A stretch of DNA of 64,000 nucleotides from Cyanophora paradoxa (GCA_004431415.1 QPMI01000180.1:124001-188000), one strand, 5' to 3'; counted from the first letter of the stretch, positions 10,444 through 21,460 are shown. Program-made: numbers and translations. The notes: a model not told the origin generated them from the letters alone.

Positions 10444-11884
10444 CTAGGGGAGGGACTCGAGACGGACGGGGACGCCGCGGGCGCGGAGGGCGGCGGCCGC
10501 CGCCTCGCGCTCCTCGAGGGTCAAACCGCCCCACGCCGCCCGCTCCCGCCACGCCAGCGAGCAGCCGGCGGGCGGGTGCAGGCCCCACACCAGCGGCGAG
10601 GGCGCCCGCAGGAGGGCCAGGGAGCGGAGGGTGCGGGGCAGGGCGGCAAGGACGGGGCTCGCGGCGAGGCTGGAGCCGCAGTCGAGGGTGAGGGCGGAGA
10701 GGCGCGGGGCGGCGCGGAGGGCGTCGGCAAGGCGCGTGGCGACGGCGGCGGAGGTGAGGGGCTGGAGCAGCGCGAGCCGCTCGAGGCCCGGGGCGTTGGC
10801 GGCGACGAGCGCCGCCGCCCAGAGGTCCGCCTCGGAGGCGCGGGGCCCCTCCCGCAGCGCCTGCACGTCCAGCGCCCGCAGAGACGGGAGCAGGGGCCGC
10901 GGCGAGGCGGCATCGGGGGCGGCCAGGCCCGAGAGGCGGAGGGTGAGGGCGCGGAGGCCCGGGAGGGCGGCGAGGGGCGCGAGGCGCGAGGCGGCGAGGG
11001 GCAGGCGGTGGCGGAGGGTGAGCGAGGCGAGGCCGGCGGCGGCGGCCGGCTCGGCGGCGAGGGGCGCCAGGTCGAGGGCCCGCAGGACGGAGCCGTCCGA
11101 GCCGGCGCCGAAGGCGACCTGCAGGCCCCCGGCCCCGAAGAGCGCGTTCCGCCCGCTCCAGCAGTCCTCCAGCTCGAGGGACCACTCCCGCGCGGCGCCG
11201 GCCTCGCCGAAGACGCCGGCCCAGGAGGGCACGAAGCAGCGCTCGAGGCGGAGGGCCGCCAGGCGGGGGCACGCCCCGCCACGAGGGCGAGGGCCGGCCC
11301 CACGGCGAGCTCGAGGCCGGGGCTGCCCCCGAGCCGCACCCGCAGCTCCCGCAGGCCGCGCAGCCCCGCGGCGGCCCGCACCTCGTCGAGCACGCGCTCG
11401 GCGGCGGCGGCCGGCGGCCCCGGGTCGGGCTGCAGCCGCAGGTCCAGCACCTCCAGCAGCGCCGGCCGCGGCAGCGCCGCCAGGACGCGCGCCACCGTCC
11501 CGCTCCCGCCCATCATCTCCAGGTGCCGCAGCCGCACGAACCACTCCGCCTCCTCTGCGGTGACCGTCAGCGGCCGGCCCGCGCGCGACCGCGCGATGGC
11601 GAACGAGCGCGGCGCCCACCGTTGAGCAGGCGGAGGAGGAAGTAGTCGTCCGAGTCGTACGTCACGCGAGAGCAGAAGGAGAGCGGCCCGCCCGCGCCGT
11701 CGATCAGGGCACGGGTGCGCCGGCAGGCCGCGCGGAGAGCGCAGACGACCCGCAGGCCCGCCATCGACGGGGAAGCGTGCGCGACGCGCTCGATCACGCC
11801 CTCGAGCAGCTCGTCGGGCAGCTGGAGCAGCTGCGCCGCCGCGACGGCCTCCGTGTCCCCGCTCGCCCTGGGCGGCGGCTCCAT
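10444..11884 (-). CDS. F-box / leucine-rich repeat protein
   Basis: ATG 11884 begins MEPPPRASGDTEAVAAA, then an F-box (LLQLPDELLEGVIERVAHAS; CALRAACRRTRALIDG). An intron of about 68 nt (GTGGGCG, with CGCTGACGG near its end, to CCGCAG) leads to one long exon of LRR units. These include FVRLRHLEMMGGSGTVARVL, ALLEVLDLRLQPDPG, GLASLTLRHRLPLAASRL, LPGLRALTLRLSGLAA and PRLSALTLDCGSSLAAS. It ends in RARGVPVRLESLP with the stop at 10444. The long exon changes frame once, at a four-base homopolymer (11274-11277); one extra base there restores VAGACPRLAALRLERC, so an assembly indel is likely. The role is probably as an SCF substrate adaptor, inferred from family. Confidence 0.7.
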
Positions 11885-12340
11885 CGCACGCCCGACGCCG
11901 CGCTGCCTTGTGCGAGAGACTAGGCCGCTGGGCGCTACGCTGCGGGCGCTAGGGCGCTTCGAATTCACCTGAGATTCGCTGAGAACGAAGAGGGGGTATA
12001 GATTCAGTAGAGCGCCAGCGGCCGGCAGCGGCGATCCGAGTCGAGCGAGAGACGAGATCGTGAGAATCTTCGTCCTTGAGCGCCGTGCGTGCGGCGCGAG
12101 GGCGTTCGCGGTGCGCTCTAGCCGCGCGCGCCCGCCGGAGCTGATTCGAATGCGCGCCGCAGATCTTCGGAAGCTAAGGAATTGAAGGACGCGGCGCCGC
12201 ACGACGCGTGCCAGCGGCGGCGACGGAGCAGCGCAGCGTTCGTTTTTCGAGCGCGTCCGGAGACCGAGAACGGCAGCGGAAGTTGCAGCGGAGCTCAGGC
12301 TGCGTCGGTAGCTTAGCTCAATCGCACGGAGCGGCGCAGC
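11885..12340. promoter_or_regulatory. Divergent promoter region: F-box/LRR (-) and ARM-BTB (+)
   Basis: The 456 bases between two divergent start codons hold no convincing exon. The segment is moderately GC-rich with several GAATTC/TTCGAA palindromes. A GTAGCTTAGCTCAAT stretch at about 12308 resembles a tRNA A-box, but no B-box follows. Confidence 0.4.
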
Positions 12341-15075
12341 ATGCTGCAGGTGGACGATGAAGAGATCCGGCGCTGCATGGACCTGCTGGCGTCGACCGCG
12401 GGGGGGCCGGCGCAAGAAATTCACTGCGTCGTGGCGGCCAACAGGCTCTGGAAGATCTCCTGCGAGTCGGGTGCGCGGCGCCGCTCCCGCCGGACGAGGC
12501 GGCGCGCCGAGGGCGGGGCGCAGCGTTCTGGGCGGAGCGGATCGGCGTGCTGGGGGCGCTGAGGTGCCTTGTGGAGCTCGCCGCGCAGACGCGCTCCGTG
12601 CTCGCGGTCGGCGAGGTCCTTGGCTGCATCTGGTGCCCCCGCGCGCCCCCCCTCGCCCCCTAGACCTCCGGATCCCCGCCTGCGCGCGCGCCGGGCGCCG
12701 AGGGGCATGGCGGCCGGGCAGGAACTGCAGCGCGTACACGCGGAACAAGCCGCTGCTGGTGGAGCTCGGCATCGTCGCCGTACTCCCGCAGCTCCTCGCC
12801 CGCTTCCCCGCCGAGGCCCGCCCCGCCCCTTCTATGCCGCCCCGCCCCGGCCTACGGGGCCCACACCGCGCGCGCGATGCAGGCGCGGGTGGAGGAGTGC
12901 GTGTCGGCGATCCTGCAGAACGTATCCGAGTCGCGCTTCCGCACCGGCGAGCGCAACCCGTACCAGGCCCGCCCCGCCCCCGCCCCGCGCCCCGCGCCCC
13001 ACTCTGCTCGGGGGCCGAGCGCGCTGCAGGTGCGCATCGCGGAGGAGGGCGGGCTGGCCCTCGCAGCGGCCCTCTGCTCGCCCCCGCGGGACCTCGAGAC
13101 GCGGCTCCGCGCCGCCCTCACTCTCGCGAACCTCGCCATGCACCGTCCGCCCCCGCCCCGCCCGGTCCCGCACCGTCCCCGCCTCCGCTGCCCCAGACTC
13201 ACTCGCGGGGGGTGCAGCGGAGAACGCGCGGGCGATGGAGCGTACGGGGGCGGCGGGGCTGGTGGAGCGGGCGGTGGAGGAGGGGCGGGAGGAGCGCCTG
13301 CGCGACTTCTTCGGATCGTGGCTCTCCCTCATGCCATTCGTGCCGCTCCTCGAGGCGCCCCTCCCCGCCGCCCGCCTCCTCGCCGCCTTCTCCCTCTCCC
13401 GCCTCGCCCTCAAGCGTCCGCACCCGCGCCCCTCCCCGCCGCGCCGCGCCCCCGCGCGGAGCTGGAGCGAGGCGGGCGGGGGGGCCGGGGCGGGGGCAGC
13501 GCGGTACCGGCGGCTGCTGTGGCGGGCGATGGCGCTGTGCAACGGGGTGGCCCCGCTGCGTGCCCTCGCCGCGGACCCCGACGAGCGCGCGGCCACCCTC
13601 GCCAACCGCGTCCTCCTCACCCTCCGCATCCCCGGTGCCCCCCGCTCCCATCTCCCCCCCGCCCGTCGGCTGAGGCGAGGGGTCCGGGGCGGGGCAGGGC
13701 TGATGCGGGCGGGCCCGGCGCCGGAGGGGACCCTCTCGCGTGACATGCTCGCCCTCCTCCGCTCCGGCGACGTCCGCCCCCGCCCCGCCCCGCCCCGCGA
13801 CCCGCTCGCCGGGTCGGGCCCGACGGGGGCCGGCGCAGGGCGCGGACGTGGTGCTGCTGGCGGGGGGGCGCTCCTTCCCCGCGCACCGCGCCATCCTCGC
13901 CGCGCGCTGCCCCGCCCTCGCCGCCCGCTTCTCCACGGGGGCCGCCATGGCCGGCGGGCCCGCCGCCGACCTCCGCTCCGACCTGTCCGCCCCGCCCGCC
14001 CCGCCCGCCCGCCTGTTCCGCGCCCCGGACCGCCCCGGACGGGGCGGGCAGGTCGGAGTCGGCGCTGGAGGCGGTGCTGGAGCACGTGTACGGGGGCGGC
14101 GCCCGCCTCGCCCCGGAGACCGCCGCCGAGGTCCTCCAGGTACCCCCCCCCCCCCCCCCCGGGCCCGGGGCCGCCTCGGGGGCGACTCGAGGCGGTGGCA
14201 GGCGGCGGACCTGCTGCAGCTGGCGGAGCTGAAGGCGGCGGCGGAGGAGTACGTGGCGGAGAGCGTGCAGGAGGAGAGCGTCTGGGGCCTCCTCGCCGCC
14301 GCCGACCTCTACTCCGCCCCACGCCTCCGCGCCGCCTGCCTCGCCTTCGCCGCCAGGTCCCCGCCCGGCCCCGCCCGCTCGGGCCCCGCTTCTTCGTCCG
14401 AAGCGGGGCAGGCACGTGGGGCGGGAGTCGCTGGAGGCGCACCTCGGCGAGCTCGACCCGCGCACCGCCGCCGACCTCCGCGCCGTCCGCGCCCCCGCCC
14501 GCCCCGCCCGCCTCGGTCCGAGCGCGCGGGCAGGCGCGGGAGGCGGTGGAGGCGGAGGCGCGGGCCGGCGGGGCGGGGCGGGCGCGCCGGCGCGGGCGCG
14601 ACCGCTGGGGCGACGACGCCGCCGAGCTCCTCGGGCCCACCCAGGTCCCCGCCCGCCCCGCCCGCCCCGTCTTCTTCTCGCAGGGCGTCGAGGCTGGCGG
14701 GGCGGGGCGTTGCAGGGTGCGGCGGGCGGCGGGGCGCTGGAGGCGCACGGGCGGGCGGCGGGGCGGGTGCTCTCGGCGCGGGAGGCGGCGCTGCTGGCGG
14801 AGCGGGAGGAGTCGGAGGAGGAGGAGCGGGGGGCCGGGAGGCGGCGGCGGGGTTCGAGGAGGAGGAGGGGGGGCGGGGCGGCGCTGGACGAGGCCTTCCA
14901 CGAGGCCGCAGACGTCCTCTCCTCCCAGGGCTCCCCGGGGCCCCGGCCCCGCCCGGGCCGGGGCCCCAGGCGGGGCCCCCGGCGGCACGCCCTCCCCGGG
15001 GCCCACGGGCCGCCCGCGGCCGGCCCCGGCACCCCTCCCCGCACCACTGAGCCCCCGCCAGCCGCTGTGCTCTAG
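12341..15075 (+). CDS. Armadillo-repeat BTB/POZ protein
   Basis: ATG 12341 begins MLQVDDEEIRRCMDLLAS. Armadillo-like helices follow over several exons: ANRLWKISCES, FWAERIGVLGALRCLVELAA, LVELGIVAVLPQLLARFP, RIAEEGGLALAAALCS and RAALTLANLAMH. The next exons include LVERAVEEGREERLRDFFGS and YRRLLWRAMALCNGVAPLRA. A BTB domain follows: ADVVLLAGGRSFPAHRAILA, then AVLEHVYGGGARLAPETAAE and LLQLAELKAAAEEYVAES, and a BACK-like SVWGLLAAADLYSAPRLRAA. The tail is Arg/Glu-rich (LLAEREESEEEE) and ends near 15075. Plant ARM-BTB proteins (ARIA, ABAP1) act as CUL3 adaptors or transcription/replication regulators, so an E3-adaptor role is plausible. One intron carries a striking hairpin (14383-14409) and another an 18-base C run (14143-14160). 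Confidence 0.7.
14383..14409 (+). other. Perfect stem-loop at an intron 3' end
   Basis: Inside the intron 14357-14411 the arms GCCCCGCTTC (14383-14392) and GAAGCGGGGC (14400-14409) are perfect complements around a 7-base loop starting TTCG. The 3' arm abuts the terminal AG at 14410-14411. This is the clearest single example of the hairpin structure shared by introns in this window. Confidence 0.75.
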
Positions 15076-15516
15076 TTTGACTTCTTGGAATTCAAGGGCT
15101 TGGAGCCTGGCGGTATGTCGTCACGGTCGTGCGGCAATCATCGGATCGCGAGCGCACCGAGCGGCTAGCTAGCGTCACAGTTGCATGCATATGCGGCGGC
15201 GCGGCCGCGGGCGCTCCGGGCATGCGCGCGAGCTCGAGCTGCCGCGCGCGGCCGCAGTGCGCATGCGGCCGCGGGCCCGGGGCGGCGCGCGGCCGCTTTC
15301 CGAGTTCGAACCTAGGCCCAGGCCTGGGCCCCGAATGGCTCAGTGCGTTAGGATGCCAGGATGCGTGCGAGCCGCGCAGTGGTGCAGCAGCTGAGCGTTC
15401 GCCTATAGCGCACCAGGGGGGTATTCCGAACCTGACTTGCGGCTTGCCCTGCAGTTGCCAGGCTGCGACAGCTGTGCAGCTTTCGCTCATGCTCGCAACC
15501 TGCCCGTGATCAACGC
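15076..15516. other. Intergenic upstream of MUS81
   Basis: These 441 bases separate the ARM-BTB stop and the MUS81 start on the same strand. GC-rich palindromes (GCATGC, GGCCGCGGGC) are present; no exon or terminator-like feature is convincing. It should hold the MUS81 promoter. Confidence 0.35.
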
Positions 15517-17861
15517 ATGGCCGGGGAGGTCGATCTGCGGCACGCCTTTGTGCGCCTCCTCCGCGAGAAGGAGCTCGAGGCTGCCCGGGCGGTGAGTACG
15601 CGCAGGCCCTTTATCGAGCTCGCATAAAGATTGCATCGGTGTGCAGATACACAGCGAGGGCGCACGGCTGGCGTACAACCGCGCCCTCGTGTCGGTCGCT
15701 CTGGAGGCGCAGCCGCTGGCGAGCGCGGCAGCGGCTGCGCGCCTCGTCGGCGTGGGGAAGAAGATCGCGGGGGAGCTCGCGGCGGCCCCGAGCTCGGGCG
15801 CGGGGGCCTGGGCGCCGCGGGACGGCTGCTTCGCGTGCGCGGCGCCGGCGATCCTCGTCGCGCTCCTCGAGCACGAGGAGCGGCAGTCCATCGGGCGGTT
15901 TCTCGCGGTCTCCGGCGCGCCCGTGGGCTCGGCGGGCCCGGCCAGGCGGGCGAACTCGAAGGCGGCGGGCCTCGGGCCGGTGCCTGCGTCTCGGGAGGAG
16001 GTGGCGGCGCTGGCGGCGGGGCGCAGCGAGGAGGCGCTCGGGGAGGGGCCCGAGAGCCCGGCCTCCCGCCGCATCGACGACCTCGTGCGGCTCGCCTTCG
16101 TCAAGGTGCCCTCGGGCGCAGAGCCCCGCGCGCCCGCGCCCCCTCGCGCGCGCCGCGTTTGCAGACGCCGGCGGGGGCGGCAGCGGCGGCAGCGGAACAA
16201 GCGGGAGGCGTTCGAGCTGACGGAGGCGGGGCGCGCCGTCGCGGCCGACATGCGCGAGGCCGCGCGCCGCTGGCCGGGCCCCCGGCCGCCCCCGGGGGCC
16301 CCTGGAGGCACAGCCGGCGGCCGGCCCGTCGGCGGCGGCGGCCGGCGCCGCGGGGCCGGCGCGGGACGTGATTGTTCTCGACAGCGACGACGAGGAGGGG
16401 GAGGGGTGGAGGGGCGGCGGCGGCGGCTCCTCCGGCGCCCCGCGCCGACCCCGCGCGCGCCCCGCCCTCGGCGGCCGCGGCGCCGGCGGGTCCGCCCTCC
16501 GCCGCGGGTCGCGGACGGCCGGCGGCGGCGGCAAGGCGGCGGCGGAGGCGGAGGCGGGAGCGGGGCCGGTCGAGCGGGGCGCGGGGACGGAGAAGCGGCG
16601 GCGGGGCAGCTTCGCGGCGGCGCGGCTGCCGTGGCGCGTGGTGAAGCGGGCGCGAGGCCCCGACAAGCTCGGCGCCGCCCTCGCCGCGGCGGCGGAGGCG
16701 GAGGAGGAGGCCGAGCGCGGGCCGCCGCCTGCGGGCCCGGCGAGGTGCGCGCCGCGCCTCCCCTGCCCCCCCGCGACCCGTGCGCCCTTTGAGTTGAGCT
16801 GGCGGCAGGGGCTGTACGGCGGGGGCGCGGCGGTGGTGCGGGGCCCGGCGGCGGCTGGCGGGACGGTGGCGGTGGTTGTGGATACGCGGGAGGGCGGGGG
16901 CAGCGCGGGGCGTCTGGAGGCGACGCTGGCGGCGCTGCGGGAAGCCGGGGTGCCCCCGGGGGCCCTCCTCGTGCGGGAGCTCCCCACTGGCCTCGGCGAC
17001 TACGCCCTACTCCTCCTCCTGCCCCCCGGGCCCGACGACGACGCCCAGTGCGCCCGCTCCTTGCGCCGCACCGGCGCTGCGCCTTGTCCACCTGCAGCGA
17101 GCCTTATGCCGTCGCCGCAGGGAGCGGCTGCTGCCCTTTGCCGTCGAGCGGAAGCGCGCCGACGACTTTGCACTGAGGCGCGCCCCGCCCCTGCCTTGCC
17201 CGGCCCGCCACGCGGCACGCGGCCTGGATCCCCGGCTGACGGCCTGGCGCGCGTGCAGCATGGTGGACGGGCGCCTCGCGCGGCAGCGCGCCGCCATGCT
17301 GCGCCTCCGGTCTGCCCCACCCCGCCCCGCCCCCGCCTCCGCTCCGCCCCAGGAAGCGGGCGGCCGAGGCGCCACCTGGGGCAGGGCGGAGCGGGGCGTG
17401 CGGCCGGTGCTCGTTCTCGAGGGGACCCCGCCGCCTACGCCGTCACCAGGCCCGTCCCGCCCCGCCACGCTTCCCCCGGCCCGCCTGGGGGTGCGAGCTG
17501 GGGCGGGGCGGGGGCGGGCAGGTGCGGGACGGGTGCGGGGCGTGGGGGCGTGCGGGCGGCCCAGCGCGGCGGCGGTCCTCGCGGCGGTCTCCGACCTCGA
17601 GGCGCGCCCCCCGGCTCTGACGCTCCGCCCCGCCCCGTGTCGTGCCGGGCCCGATGCGGGAGGGCGCAGGCTGCGGGCTTCCGGGCGATCCGGGCGGGGG
17701 GCTTCGCGGAGGCGATGCGCGCCGTCGCGAACCTCCGCCTCGAGGCCGCCGACGCCCTCCTCGCAGGCTCCCTCGCGCCCCTCCCCTCGAGCCCCTTCCC
17801 CCACCCCGGCCCCGGCCCCGGCCCCGGGCCCGGCCCCAGCCCCAACCCGCCGGCCTCCTAG
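15517..17861 (+). CDS. MUS81: MUS81 structure-specific endonuclease, catalytic subunit
   Basis: ATG 15517 opens a 25-codon exon (FVRLLREKELEAARA). A conventional GTGAGT intron (15592-15646) leads to the N-terminal helix-hairpin-helix region (LAYNRALVSVALEAQPLAS; ARLVGVGKKIAGELA). A winged-helix-like FELTEAGRAVAADM follows, then an acidic/Ser linker (VIVLDSDDEEGEG). The ERCC4 nuclease core has TVAVVVDTREGG, LPTGLGDYALLLLLPPG, then LLPFAVERKRADDFALR and MVDGRLARQR, which corresponds to the GDxnERKx3D catalytic signature. The C-terminus has FAEAMRAVANLRLEAADALL and stops at 17861. With an EME1-type partner, MUS81 cuts 3' flaps, replication forks and nicked Holliday junctions. The nearby BRCA2 belongs to the same recombination pathway, though this need not be a functional cluster. 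Confidence 0.8.
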
Positions 17862-17984
17862 CAGGACGAAGCAGAGCAAAGCAAGCAGGTTGATCACGAA
17901 TCGGGGCGGGCGGGCGGGCACCGGCCGGTGCCGGCAGACAGGCGGGGATGGTTCCAAGGGCGGGCGGCTGGGCGGGCTAGGCGG

Positions 17985-18920
17985 CTAGGCGGCGGCGGCG
18001 CGCTCGCGGAGCTCGTCGGCGATGAACTGCTCGTCCACGCCCCGCGCCTCCCGCGACTTCTCCACGTACCTGCCGGGCCCGGGGCGCTTGTTCGGGCGGC
18101 GCGGCCGGCAACAGCGACGGGGGGGCGGGGGAAGGGCCGCGCACGCGTTGATGGCGTACTTCTCGACGTAGCCGGCGGCGAGGGAGGGCAGCGCGACGAT
18201 GTCGAGCACGGCGCTCTGCGAGTGCACCGTCCTCGTCGCCTCCCCCTCCACCGCCCGCACCACCGCCACCTCCTCGATCTGCATCACCGCTGCGCCCCCG
18301 CCGCTCGCCTTCGCGAGCGATCCCGCCCCGCGGGGCCCCGGGGCGCGCGCACTGGGCCAGGTGACGTTGGTGCAGACCGTCCGCATGCACTGCTTCGCCC
18401 GGTCGATCTCGATCTCCTGCGCCCGCCCCGGCCCCGGCCTCAGGAGGCCCCGCCCTGCGCCGCGCCGCGCCCGGCGGGCTCCGAGGCTCGCGCACCATCT
18501 TGAACTGCGCGCGGGGGCGGCGCGTGAGGGGCGAGGCGGGGACGGGCCGGCGCGCGGCTCCGCGGCGGGCGGCGCACGACGAAGGTCTCGAGGCCGACGA
18601 GGCGCCTGACCCAGGAGGGCGCGAGCACCTGCCGGGGCGGCTCGTGCGGGGGCGGGGGCGGGCGGGGCCGGCGGGGGCGGCGCGCATCGACGTGGATGAT
18701 CTTGACCTGGCGCTCGATCCCCGTCGCCTCGTCTATCGACTCGGACTCCGTCTCCGTCTTCAGCATGTACGGCATCTTCGGGTTCGTCGGGAACCGCCTG
18801 AAGAACGCGGCGCAGACGACCTGAGCGGCCCCAGATCAGAAGCGGGACAGCGCAAGAACGATATCGATAGGCAATGACGCACATCCCACTCAGCATCGTA
18901 GACGTACTGCGAAAGCGTTA
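17985..18920 (-). CDS. PRELI/MSF1-domain protein, mitochondrial lipid transfer
   Basis: Minus-strand exons give YVYDAEWD, joined across a short intron (GTGCGTC to GCTCAG) to VVCAAFFRRFPTNPKMPYML, then KTETESESIDEATGIERQ and VKIIHVDARR. Later exons read LAPSWVRRLVGLETFVV, EIEIDRAKQCMRTVCTNVTW, MQIEEVAVVRAVEGEATRTV, LPSLAAGYVEKYAINACAA, and FIADELRERAAAA with the stop at 17985. The order (W..V..AF..R.P, TGIE.Q, P.W, later N-x-T) follows the PRELI/UPS domain, which moves phosphatidic acid or phosphatidylserine across the mitochondrial intermembrane space. The first exon is very short and its ATG is uncertain (MRAG near 18965 is possible). Length fits the usual ~190-220 residues. Confidence 0.7.
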
Positions 18921-19426
18921 GCTGAGATCGTTAAAAGAGCTAGAACACGTACGCACCGGCTCGCATGCGTGCGATGTGCCTCTCTTGCCTTCCGCCATTG
19001 ATCGATCGTTTGGTGTGCGCTACGCGGGAAGCTGAATTGCGGCGCTCGTGCGCCCCGGGCAGCTGACAGAGCCTGCGATCATTCATTAGCGGGGCTGGAG
19101 GAGCAAGCACCGCAGCTGGCAACGACGCCGGACGGCGGGCACCGCGAATCAGACGAGGCGCGGTCCCAGGCAAGACAACCACAGGCTACTAGGTTAGCGC
19201 TAGCTACAAAGAGCAGAAGAACGGCCGGCGAACTGCTGGGCCGGCGATTCCTGCAGCGAACCTCCTAGTGTCTGTACCCCCGCTGAGCCGCGCCCCCCCC
19301 TTTTTGTTCAATTTCGCGCTCTGCATGCAGCTGGATCTAAAACTACGGCTAGCCACTGGGCCTCTGTTGCGTCCGGGAACAGAGTCCAGGAGCCTCGATT
19401 CGGATATGCACACGCGGGGCCCCCCC
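18921..19426. other. Intergenic between PRELI and WDR55 genes
   Basis: About 500 bases lie between the PRELI 5' end and the WDR55 stop, both on the minus strand. They have lower GC, no convincing exon, and contain the recurrent GCTAGCTA/AGCGCTAGCT palindromes near 19195. They probably hold the PRELI promoter and the WDR55 3' UTR. Confidence 0.35.
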
Positions 19427-21364
19427 TCACAGGTCCTTGAAGAAGCTGTTCTGGGGCTTCGCGTTCGCGGCGGCCGCCGAGCCGCGCTTCTGCTTCCGCT
19501 TCTTCTTCCTCCCGCCCCCGCCGCCGCCGCCGTCCGAGTCGCTGTCGCTGTCCGAGTCGGGCGCCGCGCGCGCCGCGCCGCCGCCGCCCCTCGCGGGGCC
19601 CGCCGCGGCCGCCGCTGCGCCCTCGACCTCCATGCCGCCCCCCCGCCCCTCGCCCTCCTCCTCCTCCTCCCCCTTGCCGTCCTCCTGCGCGCGCGCACGG
19701 CTCGGAGGCGCGCAGGAGGAGCCGGCGGCGGGGCGGGCGGGGGATGCGGGCGGGCCTCCATGAGGTAGGCGATGTTCCAGAACTTGACTGTGTTGTCGTG
19801 GGAGCAGCTGCCGAGGACGCGCTTGTCCCCGGAGAGCGCCACCCGCTCGATCGGGAACTCCCCGTGCTCGCCCACCACCTGCGGCCCGGGGCACCGCCCC
19901 CGCTCGGACCCTGGTCTGCCTCGCCCCGGGCCCCGGGCGGCGCACCCCCAGGAGCTTGTTGGGGTGCACGGAGACCACGCTGCGCACGTGGGGCCTCGGC
20001 AAGGGCGTGGAGGGGCGGGGCGGGGCGGGGCGGGGCGCGGGGCGGGGCACCGTATGAGGCCGTCGGAGGAGCCCGTGCATATGACGTCCTCGTCGATCTG
20101 CCCCCGGCCTCAGTCGAGGGCAGCCGCGCGGGTGCGCGGCGGGCGGAGGGCGGGGAGGCGGGCCTTGGCGATGGTGTCGATGGACTGGGGGTGCCCGGGG
20201 AACCGATCGCTCACGTCCCCGAAGTCGCCCCAGCTCCTGCGCCCCGGCCCCCGCCCCGTCCGCCCGGCCCCGCGCTCCGAGCGCCCCCGAGACCCCGCCT
20301 CGGGGCGCACCATATCTGCAGGATGCCCTCCTGCGAGCCGCAGACGACCTTCTTGCCGTCCTGCGAGGCGCCTCGGCGGGGGCGGCGGGGCGGGGCGGGG
20401 CGGGGCGGGGCGGGGCGGCGGGGCGGGCCTTGAGGAGGGCGCAGGAGAGGAGCTCGTCCTCGATGTTGTCGCTCATCGCCTCCAGCTTGTACTTCCGCAC
20501 GTGGTACACCCCCAGCGTCCCGTCCCCGCTGCGCCGCCTCAGCCCGCGGCGCGGCACGGCGGGGCGCGGGGCGGGGCGGGGCGGGGCGGGCGGGCCTGGC
20601 GGCGACGAGCATCTTGGCGTCGGCGTTGTAGGCCATGTCCGCGATGAAGTCCTCGTTCTCCGTGTACGTCAGCACGCACTTCTGCGTCCGCAGGTCCCAC
20701 AGCTGCGCCCCGGCCCCCGTCCCGTCAGCCGCGCCGCCCCCGCGCGCGCCGGCCGGCGGCGGGCGGCGCGGGCCTTGATAGCGCCGTCGTCGTCACCGCT
20801 CGTGAGCATGTTCTCATCGATCTGCAGCAGCACCGTGATCGGCGCCCTGCGCCCCTCGTGAGCGCCTCGCCGGCGCCCCCGCGGCGACCACGCGCTCACT
20901 CGTGCGCCTTGCCCATCTTCCCCACAGACTTCCCCGCCGCAAGATCCACGTACTGTATCGAGCGATCCGCAGACGCCGTGTACAGCCCTTCGCCGGCGGC
21001 GCGTCAGGGGCGCGGCCAAGTCGCGAGCGCGCGACGAGCGGACCTGCCCCGTCGTGCCTGAAGCGAACAGCGCGGCACGAATCCCTGTGCGAGCTTATTG
21101 ACGCGAGCTCCTTGTTCCCTGACTCGGCGTATTCGTAGCTGCGCCGCGCCGATCAGCCTCGAGCGCGGTGAACCGGGCGACCCGGGGGGCAGGCGGGGCG
21201 GAGCGGGCCCGGGCGCACATGTGCACGTGGCCCGTGATCAGCCCGACGGCGCAGACGTTGCGCGTGGGGTGGAAGTCGAGCGCGAAGGGCTGGTCGTTGA
21301 AGCCCAACTCCGGGGGCTCCGACGGTGGATCCGCGTCCACATCGGGGTTCTGTGCAGGGTCCAT
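19427..21364 (-). CDS. WDR55: WD40-repeat protein, WDR55-like (nucleolar ribosome biogenesis)
   Basis: ATG 21364 starts MDPAQNPDVDADPPSEPPEL, then PFALDFHPTRNVCAVGLITG. Successive exons show WD repeats: NMLTSGDDDGAIKA, CVLTYTENEDFIADMAYNAD, GDGTLGVYHVRKYKLEAMSD followed by NIEDELLSCALLK, GKKVVCGSQEGILQIW, RFPGHPQSIDTIAK, SVVSVHPNKLLGV, FPIERVALSGDKRVLGSCSH and DNTVKFWNIAYLMEA. The C-terminal tail is acidic then Lys/Arg-rich (RKKKRKQKRGSAAAANAK) and ends NSFFKDL, stop 19427-19429. This order and the basic tail match WDR55/Jip5, which acts in large ribosomal subunit production. Introns are mostly the C-rich/G-rich hairpin type. It is head-to-head with prefoldin 5, with only 96 bases between start codons. 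Confidence 0.8.
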
Positions 21365-21460
21365 TCGCTTACGTGCCTGCACCAACGCGGTGGCCACAGA
21401 CTTTTTTTACGAGGGGATACCGCTTTACTCGCAAACCCCTCCTGCAGCGCGGCGGCAACC
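21365..21460. promoter_or_regulatory. 96-bp bidirectional promoter, WDR55 / prefoldin 5
   Basis: Only 96 bases separate the WDR55 ATG (minus, 21364) from the prefoldin 5 ATG (plus, 21461). The segment has a short T run (TTTTTTT near 21405) and no exon. Any promoter elements must be shared or overlap the 5' exons. Confidence 0.6.

Noticed and set aside
12300-12340. GTAGCTTAGCTCAAT as a tRNA A-box
   Set aside because: No B-box or acceptor pairing follows, and the ARM-BTB ATG begins immediately after.
14143-14160. Run of 18 C as a regulatory feature
   Set aside because: It lies inside an intron of the C-rich class and run length may be unreliable.
15303-15400. tRNA-like pieces (GGTTCGAACTC on the minus strand, TGGCTCAGTGCG on the plus strand)
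   Set aside because: The A-box-like and B-box-like segments are on opposite strands and do not fold into a cloverleaf.
16368-17957. Long antisense frames across the MUS81 gene
   Set aside because: Shadows of GC-rich codons; the plus strand has the ERCC4 nuclease motifs.
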